Notes: a model not told the origin generated them from the sequence alone. Shown: positions 28,607-37,318, counted from the first letter of the stretch. The stretch: 64,000 nt of DNA from Treponema bryantii (GCF_900111035.1 NZ_FOFU01000002.1:124001-188000), one strand, 5' to 3'. Numbers and translations are program-made.

Positions 28607-28645
28607 AAAAGCCGGATTTCTCAAAGAAGTCCGGCTTTTACTTTT
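28607..28645 (+). terminator. Intrinsic terminator after asnS
   Basis: Arms AAAAGCCGGA (28607-28616) and TCCGGCTTTT (28630-28639) are followed by further T-rich sequence. Confidence 0.85.
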
Positions 28646-28672
28646 CCTATTCCCAAAATGTCCTTATAGGAC

Positions 28673-28678
28673 TATTAT
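28673..28678 (+). promoter_or_regulatory. -10 box next to the BrkB-family start codon
   Basis: TATTAT ends 6 bases before the ATG at 28685 and no Shine-Dalgarno is visible, which points to a leaderless transcript. No convincing -35 hexamer is seen. Confidence 0.4.
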
Positions 28679-28684
28679 ATAAAT

Positions 28685-29959
28685 ATGACCCCGATTAAGG
28701 CATATTTAAAGAAAAAGTTCTCCCGCTTTGGACAGATTCTTTATCTGACACTTTCAAATTTTACAAAAAACGCATTATGGGAAAGTGCTTCTTCCTGTGC
28801 CTTCGGTTTTATTTTTTCTTTCATTCCTATCACACTGATTATCTTTGCAGTTTTAATCGGAATTCTTAGAGTTAATCCTAACATCTATAATTTCATTATT
28901 TCTTTTTCACAGGAGCTGACCTCTCTTGTAAACCTTCAGCCGGTCCTTGATAAAATGATGCAGACAAAATCCATAAACGGATTCAACATCTTTCTTGGTG
29001 TATGGGTAGTCTGGATGGCTCGTAAGCTCTTTAATTCTATAATCGGTTCGATGAATAAGATTTTCAGACCGGTTTCAAAACGAAAATCATGGTTTAATCA
29101 GATTCTTACTTTTATCAGCGAATTTTCAATGACACTGATTATTGCGGTTGTAATTCTTGTTGCATTTGCTTTCAGCCAGCTGATGGCTCTTCCTGTTTTT
29201 CAGAATCTGCTTCAGTACACACCAATTCTTATGTCACAAAGTTCAAAAAATCTGGGTACTCTGGTTTTGTATTTTGTACTTTTTATCAGTACAACTATTG
29301 CCTACCGCTTAATTCCAGGAACAAAGCCTTTGCTCCGACGCTGTATTTTCTATGCAGGCTTATGTACACTCAGTTTCTTTATCGTATCTTTTTTTATCAA
29401 TATGTTTTTGAATGTAACAAAATATAACACTATATACGGAACCATCAGTTCGCTTGTAGTTTTGATGATGAAGGTTTACTTTTTCTTTATTATCTTTCTT
29501 TTCTGTGCTCAGATGATTTATGTTTCACAATTCTTTGTTACACTACTCCGTTCAGAAATCTATCAGCTTCCAGCCTATGGAACTAAAGGAATCGGAGCCT
29601 ACCTGCGCCGCTTCCTCTTCATCAATCCATCTGAAATCCAGACAAAAAACAATACATTACTTCTTGATGTAGGCCAGACTTTATTTTCCGCAGACCAGAA
29701 GGTTGATTATGTTTATTATCTTAAAACTGGCGCAGTTTCAGAAGCCTCTGACAGAGGTTTTACATTGCGTACACAGGGAACTTTCCTTGGTGATGTTCAG
29801 TGTATTTTGAATGAAAACTACGGCTCAACAGTTACAGCTCTTGCTGAATGTGAATTCATCAGTTTTACATCAGAAGAGTTTATGCAGATTATTAACAAAA
29901 GCCATCATGCGGCACGCAAGGCAATTTCTAAGATTTCGGAATATACTGCAACTGTTTAA
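28685..29959 (+). CDS. YihY/BrkB-family membrane protein with C-terminal cNMP-like domain
   Basis: A 424-residue protein. Residues about 30-295 form the six-helix BrkB/YihY membrane domain (SCAFGFIFSFIPITLIIFAV, ISTTIAYRLIPG, YGTISSLVVLMMKVYFFFI). Residues about 315-420 read like a cyclic-nucleotide-binding beta-barrel: VGQTLFSADQKVDYVYYLKTG, GTFLGDVQCIL and CEFISFTSEEFMQII. The phosphate-binding arginine signature of true cAMP binders is not evident, so ligand binding is uncertain. BrkB function is not settled. The 3' end overlaps the convergent acetyltransferase gene by 32 bases. Confidence 0.82.
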   Translation: MTPIKAYLKKKFSRFGQILYLTLSNFTKNALWESASSCAFGFIFSFIPITLIIFAVLIGILRVNPNIYNFIISFSQELTSLVNLQPVLDKMMQTKSINGFNIFLGVWVVWMARKLFNSIIGSMNKIFRPVSKRKSWFNQILTFISEFSMTLIIAVVILVAFAFSQLMALPVFQNLLQYTPILMSQSSKNLGTLVLYFVLFISTTIAYRLIPGTKPLLRRCIFYAGLCTLSFFIVSFFINMFLNVTKYNTIYGTISSLVVLMMKVYFFFIIFLFCAQMIYVSQFFVTLLRSEIYQLPAYGTKGIGAYLRRFLFINPSEIQTKNNTLLLDVGQTLFSADQKVDYVYYLKTGAVSEASDRGFTLRTQGTFLGDVQCILNENYGSTVTALAECEFISFTSEEFMQIINKSHHAARKAISKISEYTATV

Positions 29960-30509
29960 ATGGTATAAACGGAGCCTGTGTCTGTTTATGCTCAGTAATT
30001 GTTTTTTCCATATAAATTAAATTATACCAGCGGTCAAATTTATAGCCGCAGCGATTCATTTTTCCAACCAGTTTATAACCTTGTGCTTCATGAAAGTGCT
30101 GACTATCGCGACTCAGATGTTCATCATTGTCTTCTGCCGGATCAGCAATTCTTGCATATAGATTTGTGATATTTTGTAAAGCAAGGATACTTTCAAGTTC
30201 TTCATAAAGAAGTTTTCCAAGCCCAAGTCTATGATAATTCAAACCAATATAAATAGAAGTTTCTATTGACCAGTCAAATGCAGCCCGTGTCCCAAAACGG
30301 CTGGCATAAGCATAACCTGCAATCTTTCCATCAAGTTCTGCAACCAGATACGGATAATTCTCGAGTGTTGTACAAATACGTCTTTCAAATTCCTGAACAG
30401 AAGGAACTTCATATTCAAAAGAAACAGCAGTATTCGCAACATAATATGAATAAATCTCCAGCAAATATTCTGCATCATCCTTTTTTGCAATTCTGATCTT
30501 AACTTCCAT
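29928..30509 (-). CDS. GNAT-family N-acetyltransferase, phosphinothricin-acetyltransferase-like
   Basis: A 193-residue acetyl-CoA-dependent acyltransferase. It opens with IRIAKKDDAEYLLEIYSYYV, has the central strand VAELDGKIAGYAYASRFGTRAAFDWSIETSIYI, the acetyl-CoA loop region YHRLGLGKLLYEELES (variant of RxxGxG/A) and HFHEAQGYKLVGKMNRCGYKFDRWYNLIYME, all typical of the Pat/YncA subgroup that acetylates small amines or methionine derivatives. About 30 C-terminal residues extend beyond the usual end and overlap the convergent gene. An extended -10 box ends 6 bases before the ATG. Confidence 0.87.
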   Translation of the reverse strand: MEVKIRIAKKDDAEYLLEIYSYYVANTAVSFEYEVPSVQEFERRICTTLENYPYLVAELDGKIAGYAYASRFGTRAAFDWSIETSIYIGLNYHRLGLGKLLYEELESILALQNITNLYARIADPAEDNDEHLSRDSQHFHEAQGYKLVGKMNRCGYKFDRWYNLIYMEKTITEHKQTQAPFIPFKQLQYIPKS

Positions 30510-30515
30510 ACCGGC

Positions 30516-30521
30516 ATTATA
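30516..30521 (-). promoter_or_regulatory. Extended -10 box of the acetyltransferase gene
   Basis: On the minus strand TGC-TATAAT ends 6 bases before the ATG at 30509. There is no Shine-Dalgarno sequence, so the transcript is probably leaderless. Confidence 0.55.
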
Positions 30522-30525
30522 GCAT

Positions 30526-30551
30526 AAAGGACTGCCTTTTAGCAGTCCTTT
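30526..30551. terminator. Hairpin terminator between DUF3021 and acetyltransferase genes
   Basis: AAAGGACTGC (30526-30535) and GCAGTCCTTT (30542-30551) form a perfect 10-base stem. The better T-rich tail is on the plus strand; on the minus strand the stem runs into the -10 box of the acetyltransferase gene. Confidence 0.7.
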
Positions 30552-30573
30552 ATTTTTCGGTTTTATAAGCTAA

Positions 30574-31032
30574 TTACAAAGCCTCGTTTATCTTTTTCAC
30601 CTTATTTTTGTAGTACAGTGTAAAACTTGTCCAGAATATTATGTAGATTACGATGAACACAACAAACCAGATAATTGTGCTTGTTACAGTATGTGGGAAC
30701 CAGCCGGAAATAAAACCTGCAATGTACATTAGTATTGAAGTAAAAATAAAATGTGTTGCTGTCTGACGAAGCAGGCTCCACTCATCAAGTTCAAAAATTA
30801 CCGATGTACCGGCAAACATAGATCCCATAAGTCCTGTAATAAAATACTGAATTATAACAGCACCAATTTTTGTACCAGCAAGCTCAAACAGGCCTGTTGT
30901 AAACGGATAAAAATTTCCATCACGCATACCAAGTGATTCGAGTATCAGAATTGTCTGTCCGATAAACACACCAATCATAAATCCCAAAGCAGTTCTTTTG
31001 GCCACAGCCTTCTTTATTTCATTCTTTGTCAT
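30574..31032 (-). CDS. DUF3021 membrane protein, partner of the LytTR regulator
   Basis: A 152-residue membrane protein with four predicted helices (about 14-32, 57-78, 92-112 and 117-140) and the DUF3021 pattern FELDEWSLLRQTATHF between helices 2 and 3. AGGAGA precedes the ATG and only 10 bases separate it from the upstream LytTR gene. In streptococci, LytTR regulators are often encoded beside small membrane proteins that hold them inactive; by analogy this may be the membrane inhibitor of the regulator. That role is inference. Confidence 0.82.
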   Translation of the reverse strand: MTKNEIKKAVAKRTALGFMIGVFIGQTILILESLGMRDGNFYPFTTGLFELAGTKIGAVIIQYFITGLMGSMFAGTSVIFELDEWSLLRQTATHFIFTSILMYIAGFISGWFPHTVTSTIIWFVVFIVIYIIFWTSFTLYYKNKVKKINEAL

Positions 31033-31042
31033 AATAAATCTC

Positions 31043-31516
31043 CTATTTACGAGTCATCAAAATCTGACTCTTAATTTTGTTCATATATCTTCTTGAAACT
31101 ATTGCAAATCTTCCGTTGCCATAATTAACTTTTACAACTCCGGAAAGAGACATATCAAACTTCTCCACTTTTGAAAGATTCACAATATCCGTGTTCGAAA
31201 TTCGTATAAAATCTGTCCAGCCACAGCGTCCTGCAAGCTCTTCAAATTCATACAATCTCAGTTTCAAAAGCAGCGGTTCCTCTTCTCCTTCACATTCCAG
31301 ATAAACCTTTTTATCCAGACTGTAGACTCGAAGAATGTTCTGCTGCTTAACCTGAATACAGTAATCCCCGTCCCAGCCGGTAATCACCGCCTTATGCCCG
31401 CTTTCATCCATCATGCTGATTTTTTCGACAATAGTTTTGATTCCTTCAGTTTCTTCAGACGTATGAATCACGCAGTAAGGTCTTTCACATTTTTCAATTC
31501 TGATTTGTGTCTGCAC
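31043..31516 (-). CDS. LytTR-family transcriptional regulator
   Basis: A 157-residue DNA-binding protein. Residues about 60-155 form a LytTR domain (LLLKLRLYEFEELAGRCGW, FIRISNTDIVNLSKVEKFDM, VKVNYGNGRFAIVSRRYMNKI). The N-terminal half is not a receiver domain, so it is not a standard two-component regulator. It starts at GTG with AAGGAGG upstream. It forms an operon with a DUF3021 membrane protein and is divergent from an AMP-forming ligase whose promoter carries a 9-base direct repeat. Autoregulation through the shared intergenic region is plausible. Confidence 0.88.
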   Translation of the reverse strand: MQTQIRIEKCERPYCVIHTSEETEGIKTIVEKISMMDESGHKAVITGWDGDYCIQVKQQNILRVYSLDKKVYLECEGEEEPLLLKLRLYEFEELAGRCGWTDFIRISNTDIVNLSKVEKFDMSLSGVVKVNYGNGRFAIVSRRYMNKIKSQILMTRK

Positions 31517-31641
31517 TAAAGCCTCCTTATGATTTTAATGCTTACAAACTCTAGACTCCATTGTAAAACATGGAGAAGACTTTGCAAGGTTTTTATGATT
31601 CGGAGTATATACTGCATCTGGTTTTCTGTGTGTTTTTAAAA

Positions 31642-31670
31642 GATAAGTGGCATTATTTAATGATAAGTGG
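31642..31670 (+). repeat. Direct repeat upstream of the AMP-forming ligase, possible LytTR site
   Basis: GATAAGTGG occurs at 31642-31650 and 31662-31670, a period of 20 bases. LytTR proteins typically bind two 9-base direct repeats about 21-22 bases apart, so the layout is close but not exact. The repeat ends right at the -10-like TAAAAT (31671-31676). Confidence 0.45.
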
Positions 31671-31681
31671 TAAAATTACCT

Positions 31682-33385
31682 ATGCTTAAAAAGTTACAGA
31701 CAGGCTATGCCTCAATTGATAAACCATGGCTTCAATATTTTTCTAAAGAAGCAATAGATTCTATAATTCCTGAATGCAATTTATATGAATCTATCTGGCA
31801 GCGTAATAAAGATAATCTGGATAAAACTGCTCTTGATTTTTATGGAAATCAAATTTCTTACCGCTTATTATTTGAGAACATTAAAAATACAGCAGCTTCT
31901 CTTAGTGCACTAGGTGTAAAAAAGGGTGAAACAGTTGCTGTCTGTATGCTGAATACACCCGAAACAATTTATCTGATTTATGCGCTGAACCTGTTGGGGG
32001 CATCTGCAAATATGCTTTGCCCAATGAGTCCACCAGAAGAATTACTTCACAATATTAAACTTTGTAATTCCAGATTTTTGTTTACTCTGGACATTTTCCA
32101 AAACACAATTCTTTCCTTCCTCAAAAAAAGTGATATTCAAAAGGTAATCGTTGCAAACCTTACAACATCTATGTCACTGGCTTCACGACTTGGCGCTGCC
32201 CTGTTTAAAAAAGTTAGGACTGTTCCTCTCGTAAAAGATGCCCGCTTTTTCAGTTGGAAAGTTTTTCTTAAAAAGCAATTGGATTATCAGATAAGCAATG
32301 ATGCAGACAGTACTGCCGTTATTCTTTATACAGGCGGAACTACCGGTGGTTCAAAAGCTGTTGAGTTGACTAACTACAATGTTAATGCCGTTGCCTGGCA
32401 GAATTTATACGGTGTGCAGACTATAAAACGAGAACACGTATGGGTGGGAGGCCTGCCACTTTTTATTGCCTATGGATTAGCCTGTAGTATACAAACACCG
32501 CTTGTGATAGGTATGACAATTCTTTTAAGGCTTCCAATGACAGATACACTGGAAAAGTTAATAAAGATGAAACCGAATTATATCTGCAGTATCCCAAATT
32601 CGTGGAAGGAACTTGCTCAGTCAAATAAGAAAATAGATCTTTCATTTTTCTTAGTGCCAATAAGTGGCGGTGATATAATTCCAATTACCATTGAAAATAA
32701 AATCAATGAATTCCTGAAAAAAAATCATTCAAAGCTTCCTCTTTATAACGGCTATGGGCTTAGTGAAGTATGTGCTCAGGCAACCTGCGGGCATCCTGTA
32801 AATCAAAAGCCGGGAACTGTGGGTGTTCCATTTGTTAAAAATACAATAGCTGCATTTGATTTAGAAACCGGTGAAGAACTTAAATACGATGAAGAAGGAG
32901 AACTTTGTATAAATACTCCATCAATGATGAAAGGCTATATCAATAATGAAGCTGAAACAAATAAAGTCATCAGACGTCATAAAGATGGTTTATACTGGGT
33001 ACATACTGGTGATTTAGGTTATGTCGACAGTGATGGCTTTATTCATATAAATGGTCGCATGAAAAGATTTTTCGTCCGTCAGTGTGATGGTATGGTAAAA
33101 AAAATATTCTGTCCTGATGCAGAAAATCATCTGCTGCAATGCAAGGATATTGAACAATGTGTATTTGTTCAACAGCAGAGTGAAACAGAACAAAAAATTT
33201 GTGCATTTATTATTCCCTCAGATAAAACCATAAGCCAGTCAACACTGATTGACAGGGTAAAGTCTTTCTGTAAGGAATCACTTGGAGATTTTTACAGTCC
33301 GGACTGTCTTTATGTAATTGATAAATTCCCTCTGACAAAAATCGGAAAAATTGATTATAGGGCACTTGAAAAGAAAATAATATAA
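31682..33385 (+). CDS. AMP-forming acyl-CoA synthetase/ligase family protein
   Basis: A 567-residue adenylating enzyme that should activate a carboxylic acid as the acyl-AMP. The P-loop ILYTGGTTGGSKAVELTN lies near residue 215, YNGYGLSEVCAQATCG near residue 355, HTGDLGYVDSDGFIHINGRM near residue 440, and the C-terminal catalytic Lys in PLTKIGKIDYRALE near residue 555. ATG at 31682 is chosen; a GTG at 31667 lies inside the direct-repeat and -10 region. The substrate (fatty, aryl or amino acid) is not evident and no carrier-protein domain is attached. It is divergent from the LytTR regulator. Confidence 0.85.
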   Translation: MLKKLQTGYASIDKPWLQYFSKEAIDSIIPECNLYESIWQRNKDNLDKTALDFYGNQISYRLLFENIKNTAASLSALGVKKGETVAVCMLNTPETIYLIYALNLLGASANMLCPMSPPEELLHNIKLCNSRFLFTLDIFQNTILSFLKKSDIQKVIVANLTTSMSLASRLGAALFKKVRTVPLVKDARFFSWKVFLKKQLDYQISNDADSTAVILYTGGTTGGSKAVELTNYNVNAVAWQNLYGVQTIKREHVWVGGLPLFIAYGLACSIQTPLVIGMTILLRLPMTDTLEKLIKMKPNYICSIPNSWKELAQSNKKIDLSFFLVPISGGDIIPITIENKINEFLKKNHSKLPLYNGYGLSEVCAQATCGHPVNQKPGTVGVPFVKNTIAAFDLETGEELKYDEEGELCINTPSMMKGYINNEAETNKVIRRHKDGLYWVHTGDLGYVDSDGFIHINGRMKRFFVRQCDGMVKKIFCPDAENHLLQCKDIEQCVFVQQQSETEQKICAFIIPSDKTISQSTLIDRVKSFCKESLGDFYSPDCLYVIDKFPLTKIGKIDYRALEKKII

Positions 33386-33415
33386 AAAAAGGTGGCTGCG
33401 AATTACGCAACCACC
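33384..33415 (-). terminator. Intrinsic terminator of the Ig-like lipoprotein gene
   Basis: The arms GGTGGCTGCG and CGCAACCACC, with one mismatch, enclose AATTA. Reading on the minus strand the stem is followed by seven T residues. It may also stop the convergent ligase transcript. Confidence 0.75.
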
Positions 33416-33435
33416 TGCATAATCAAATTTGATTA

Positions 33436-35586
33436 TTAAAGATATTCAGGATTAAAGGATAATTTAGCTGAACCAGAAATGATTCCTCCAGAAATAGTTA
33501 TTGTACCATCTTTATTATCCTGAATATTAATAGTAAATGGCTCGTCTAATGGCTTACCATTATCATTTGTTTTAGCTGTGAATGATGAATAATTTTCATT
33601 CCAATTTCCAATATAATAATTACCATTAATCTTAACATCAGTACTTGATGAGTCTATTCGATATTCATAACTATCATCAGAAAATGAACCTCTCTGGTCA
33701 TACCATGATTTTGCTTTCATATACTCAGCCTTGAAACTAAGAGAAAAATCATCTGGATATTCCTTCTCATTATAAGTATCAACAATGATGTAAGTATAAT
33801 CAACATTATCTGGATATGATTTCAAAATCGATCTCTTTTCAGCTTTAATTACATCTTCAATAGTATTGGCTTCTGATATTCCCATCATTTGAGTAAAAAG
33901 CTCAAGAAGTGTATTTATAACCGTAACCTGCACTTCCGAAGAATCTCCCTCTTGTCCACCACAATAACCAATGTATCTTTCGAAGGTCTTCTGATCCATA
34001 GGCGCAATCTCATTTAATTTCTCGAATAAATCTTCATATGAAACAGGAGGATTATTTATAAGTTCATTCAATTTAATATACTGGTCACATCTCTGAGCTA
34101 TTAATTCATCTATTGTAAGCCATTCTTCAGACATCGGCTCCAGAACTTTTAAAGTGGTAAGCTTGATTTTATGATTGTCTAAAACTTCATAAGAATACTG
34201 CCACCCTTCTTTGATATTTTCGCCAAAATCATCCTCTACTTTTGTCAAAACCTTTGTTGCATTATTAAATGTATATTTTGTTTCTCGTCTTAAAAAATCA
34301 TAATTGTAACCTCTTGAAGTGTACTCGCTCAAAGCTGGAATTTTAATAGAGATTTCTTTAGTATCTGAGATTTCATTATATTTAAGTGTTACAATTACTG
34401 TTGCTGTGCGATCAACAATATCTTTAGAAATTTTAATTGACTTTTCGTTTCCATAATTATTTATCACTGCTGTTGAAGCGTCTGATTCACAATTATATGA
34501 AAGTGCAATTGTTTTTCCTTCTACCTCTATTTCGTTTGGAAGTGTTATTTCTTCAAAAACCTTTTTTGCAGTATAAAGAATTTCAACTTTTCCTTTTGCA
34601 ACCTCAAGGATTTCTGCATCAGTAAGTTCTTTATCTGCCTGTGGAACCTTTACAGTATACTCCTTAGTTTCAGTTTTTCCTTCATAAGTCAAAGTTGCTG
34701 TCAATGTAACATTATCATCACCAGTTCCTTTCTGATGTTTTACAGTTCCAGTTTTCGGATCAATAATTGATTCATTTGAAGATGACCATGTTATGCTTAC
34801 ATCTGAATAACCTGGAACAGTCTGTGGAAGAGTAATAGAGTCCCCTGTTACAACAGATGGAATAAGATCCTCGCTCATTGCAGCAATTGCTTCACTTAGA
34901 ATATTTCTCTTCTGTGAAACCTTTACTTTAAACTCCTTTGTTTTATTCTTTCCTTTATAAGTTAAAGTTGCAGTTAATGTTACTTCATCTACTCCAGTAC
35001 CTTCTTTGTGAGTAACTTTTCCTGAAGTTACATCGATAATACTTGAATCTGAAGAAGTCCATGTAATTGTTACTCCATCATATCCGGAAATTGTTTTTGG
35101 AAGAGTAATTGTATCACCTTCAACATAATCTACGATAAAATTGCTTTTCATTGCAGCATAAGCTTTACCAAGAATGTCTGGTGACTTCTGCTCAACTTCT
35201 ACAGTATAGACTTTAGTTCTTGTTTTTTTATCATAAGACAAAGTTGCAGTTAAGTTTACCTCATCAACATCAGTACCCTCATTATGAGTAACAGCACCTG
35301 TTGTTGGATTGATGATAGCTTCATTCGAAGATGTCCATGAAAGTCGAACTGATTCATAATCCGGAATAGTCTTTGGAAGAGTAATGGAATCTGTATCCGC
35401 ATCAACATAAGATGAAATAAAATTGTCTCCCATCTTTGCCAAAGCTTCATCAATGATTTCTGTTTCGATGTTCTCAACAGTGTCTTTAGCTTTGCCTACA
35501 AGCTGATCACAGCTTGTAAAAAGCGTAACGCTTGAAAGTAAAAACAAAGCAGAAATTAACGCTGAAATTTTTTGCATTTTTTTCAT
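33436..35586 (-). CDS. Large lipoprotein with tandem atrophied Ig-like domains
   Basis: A 716-residue surface-type lipoprotein. The signal peptide ends in the lipobox LFTSC (about residues 22-26). Three clear tandem repeats of about 95 residues follow, each with DSITLPKTIPGY-type, VTITWTSSNESIIDP-type and VTLTATLTYKGKTKTKEY-type segments, and a fourth more divergent copy ends near residue 435. These match atrophied bacterial Ig domains. The C-terminal 280 residues resemble no domain I can name. AAGGAG precedes the start. Upstream lie two CRP-like sites at the same spacing as before the exported-protein operon. A role in adhesion or carbohydrate contact is plausible but unproven. Confidence 0.82.
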   Translation of the reverse strand: MKKMQKISALISALFLLSSVTLFTSCDQLVGKAKDTVENIETEIIDEALAKMGDNFISSYVDADTDSITLPKTIPDYESVRLSWTSSNEAIINPTTGAVTHNEGTDVDEVNLTATLSYDKKTRTKVYTVEVEQKSPDILGKAYAAMKSNFIVDYVEGDTITLPKTISGYDGVTITWTSSDSSIIDVTSGKVTHKEGTGVDEVTLTATLTYKGKNKTKEFKVKVSQKRNILSEAIAAMSEDLIPSVVTGDSITLPQTVPGYSDVSITWSSSNESIIDPKTGTVKHQKGTGDDNVTLTATLTYEGKTETKEYTVKVPQADKELTDAEILEVAKGKVEILYTAKKVFEEITLPNEIEVEGKTIALSYNCESDASTAVINNYGNEKSIKISKDIVDRTATVIVTLKYNEISDTKEISIKIPALSEYTSRGYNYDFLRRETKYTFNNATKVLTKVEDDFGENIKEGWQYSYEVLDNHKIKLTTLKVLEPMSEEWLTIDELIAQRCDQYIKLNELINNPPVSYEDLFEKLNEIAPMDQKTFERYIGYCGGQEGDSSEVQVTVINTLLELFTQMMGISEANTIEDVIKAEKRSILKSYPDNVDYTYIIVDTYNEKEYPDDFSLSFKAEYMKAKSWYDQRGSFSDDSYEYRIDSSSTDVKINGNYYIGNWNENYSSFTAKTNDNGKPLDEPFTINIQDNKDGTITISGGIISGSAKLSFNPEYL

Positions 35587-35689
35587 AAAAACTCCTTTAA
35601 AAATTTATTTTTATATATAGTTATACAAACCAAATTAGGATTTTATTTCTTTTTTCTATTAAAGTATAGGAGGTAAATGCATTTTATGC

Positions 35690-35737
35690 TGTTACATTTG
35701 TCACAAATTTTCAGAATTTTCCGTAACTTCTGTCACA
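35690..35737 (-). promoter_or_regulatory. Tandem CRP-like sites upstream of the Ig-like lipoprotein
   Basis: TGTTA-N6-TCACA (35690-35705) and CGTAA-N6-TCACA (35722-35737) have centres 32 bases apart, the same spacing as the pair at 26911-26958. A -10-like TAAAAT lies at 35640-35645 on the minus strand with only a weak -35, as expected of an activator-dependent promoter. Confidence 0.6.
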
Positions 35738-35838
35738 AATTCATTTTTTTAGGAAATTATTGGTTATGCTTTGTTATAAATACTGATATTCTTTATGTAC
35801 CTATGTTTATAAAATTCAATTATATATGAATTAATTTG

Positions 35839-35867
35839 TTGACATCATATATTTCACAAAATACAAT
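35839..35867 (+). promoter_or_regulatory. Near-consensus promoter of the nitroreductase gene
   Basis: TTGACA (35839-35844), 17 bases and TACAAT (35862-35867). The spacer and flanks closely resemble the flavodoxin promoter at 39589-39617. Confidence 0.8.
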
Positions 35868-35902
35868 TTTTATGAAATATTAAAAAATTAAGGAGTAGTC
35901 AT

Positions 35903-36565
35903 ATGGACATTAAGCAGGCAATCAGAGAGAGACATTCTGTAAGACAGTACAAGGATTTACCATTAAAAGCAGAAGACAAAGAACGTCTTGAAGCTCTGGT
36001 AAAAGAATGCAATGAAGCCAGTGGTTTGAACATTCAGTTAATCTGTAATGATCCAGACTGTTTCAACACCTTCCTTGCTCATTATGGTAAGTTCAGCAAA
36101 GCAAATAATTATTTTGCAATGGTTGCTAAAAAAGACATGGCAAACCGTGATGAACTTATAGGCTATTACGGACAGAAGCTTGTTCTTGAAGCACAGATGC
36201 TCGGCTTGAATACCTGCTGGGTTGCCGGAACTTATGGTAAGGGAAAATGTAAGGCAGACATTGCTGCTGGTGAAAAAATCATTTGTGTTATTTCCCTTGG
36301 CTATGGAGAAAATAACGGTTCCGTTCATAAATCTAAGCCTGTAGAAAAACTTTGTAAAGTTCCTGAATCAGCACAACCAGACTGGTTCAAGGAAGGTCTG
36401 GAAGCTGCACTCCTCGCTCCTACTGCACTTAATCAGCAGAAGTTCAGAATTACACTTTCTGATGGAGAACCTGTAATCACAACAAAAGGCGGTCCTATGA
36501 CTCAGATTGATTTAGGAATTGTAAAGTACAATTTTGAAATTGCCTCTGGTCATAAGTGTAAATAA
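35903..36565 (+). CDS. Nitroreductase-family flavoprotein
   Basis: A 220-residue FMN-dependent oxidoreductase. The N-terminal IKQAIRERHSVRQYKDLPL is the FMN-phosphate-binding start of the family; GYYGQKLVLEAQMLGLNTCWVAGTY and the repeat-like LEAALLAPTALNQQKFRITL fit the TM1586-type single-chain nitroreductases that fuse two half-domains. It is cytoplasmic, with AAGGAG before the ATG. A near-consensus promoter related to that of the flavodoxin-peroxidase pair suggests a redox-stress role. Its stop codon abuts that of the convergent transport ATPase with no gap. Confidence 0.87.
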   Translation: MDIKQAIRERHSVRQYKDLPLKAEDKERLEALVKECNEASGLNIQLICNDPDCFNTFLAHYGKFSKANNYFAMVAKKDMANRDELIGYYGQKLVLEAQMLGLNTCWVAGTYGKGKCKADIAAGEKIICVISLGYGENNGSVHKSKPVEKLCKVPESAQPDWFKEGLEAALLAPTALNQQKFRITLSDGEPVITTKGGPMTQIDLGIVKYNFEIASGHKCK

Positions 36566-37318
36566 TTAAAGCATATTATAGATTTTCTGCTTCATTCGGG
36601 CAAACTGCTCGGTGAAGCAGAATTCCATTGTACGCGGACGCTCGCTTTCCACCATCAGTTCCGCAATAATATTTGTCTCTTCAGAATCATTAACATTATT
36701 CATTATCAAAATCCTGTCAGAAAGTAAAATTGCTTCTTCTATATCATGAGTAATTAAAAGTGTTGTAAGGCCAAGTTTTCGTACAGTCTGCAGATACCAT
36801 TCATGCATATGATTTTTTGTAATCATATCAAGGGCGCTGAACGGTTCGTCTAAAAGCATTACTTTTTTTGAATTAAGATAAGTTCGTAAAAAGGCGGCAC
36901 GCTGTCTCATTCCACCGGAAAGCTCGGACGGATACTGAGACTGTGTACCTTCTAATCCAAATTGCTTGAACAAAGGCTCTGCAAGTTTTTTTGCATCACC
37001 TTTTTCAGTTCCCTGAATTACGAGTGGAAGAATTACGTTATCTAAAATTGTATAATACGGAAAAAGCAGATCTTTCTGAAACATATAGCTTACTTTTCCC
37101 TTCTGATTTGTAATGCTGCATCCTTCAAGATACATACTGCCGTTATCAGGTTTTTCGAGTCCTGCTATTATGTTAAGCAAGGTTGATTTGCCGCTTCCGC
37201 TGACTCCGACAAGTGAAACAAATTCTCCTTTCTTAAGAGAAAAGTTTATATTTTTTAAAACCTGTCGTTCACCAAAACTTTTATTTATAGCCTCAATTTT
37301 TAATAACGAATCTTCCAC
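36566..37318 (-). CDS. ABC transporter ATPase for thiamine precursor uptake
   Basis: A 250-residue ATPase with Walker A GVSGSGKST near residue 40, Q-loop YMFQKDLLFPY, signature LSGGMRQRAAF near residue 138, Walker B VMLLDEPFSALD and the switch His in LLITHDIEEA. It resembles the SsuB/ThiZ group. It starts at GTG with GGGAGT upstream. It is the last gene of a four-gene operon under a TPP riboswitch, so it should energise uptake of hydroxymethylpyrimidine or a related thiamine precursor. Confidence 0.92.
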   Translation of the reverse strand: MEDSLLKIEAINKSFGERQVLKNINFSLKKGEFVSLVGVSGSGKSTLLNIIAGLEKPDNGSMYLEGCSITNQKGKVSYMFQKDLLFPYYTILDNVILPLVIQGTEKGDAKKLAEPLFKQFGLEGTQSQYPSELSGGMRQRAAFLRTYLNSKKVMLLDEPFSALDMITKNHMHEWYLQTVRKLGLTTLLITHDIEEAILLSDRILIMNNVNDSEETNIIAELMVESERPRTMEFCFTEQFARMKQKIYNML

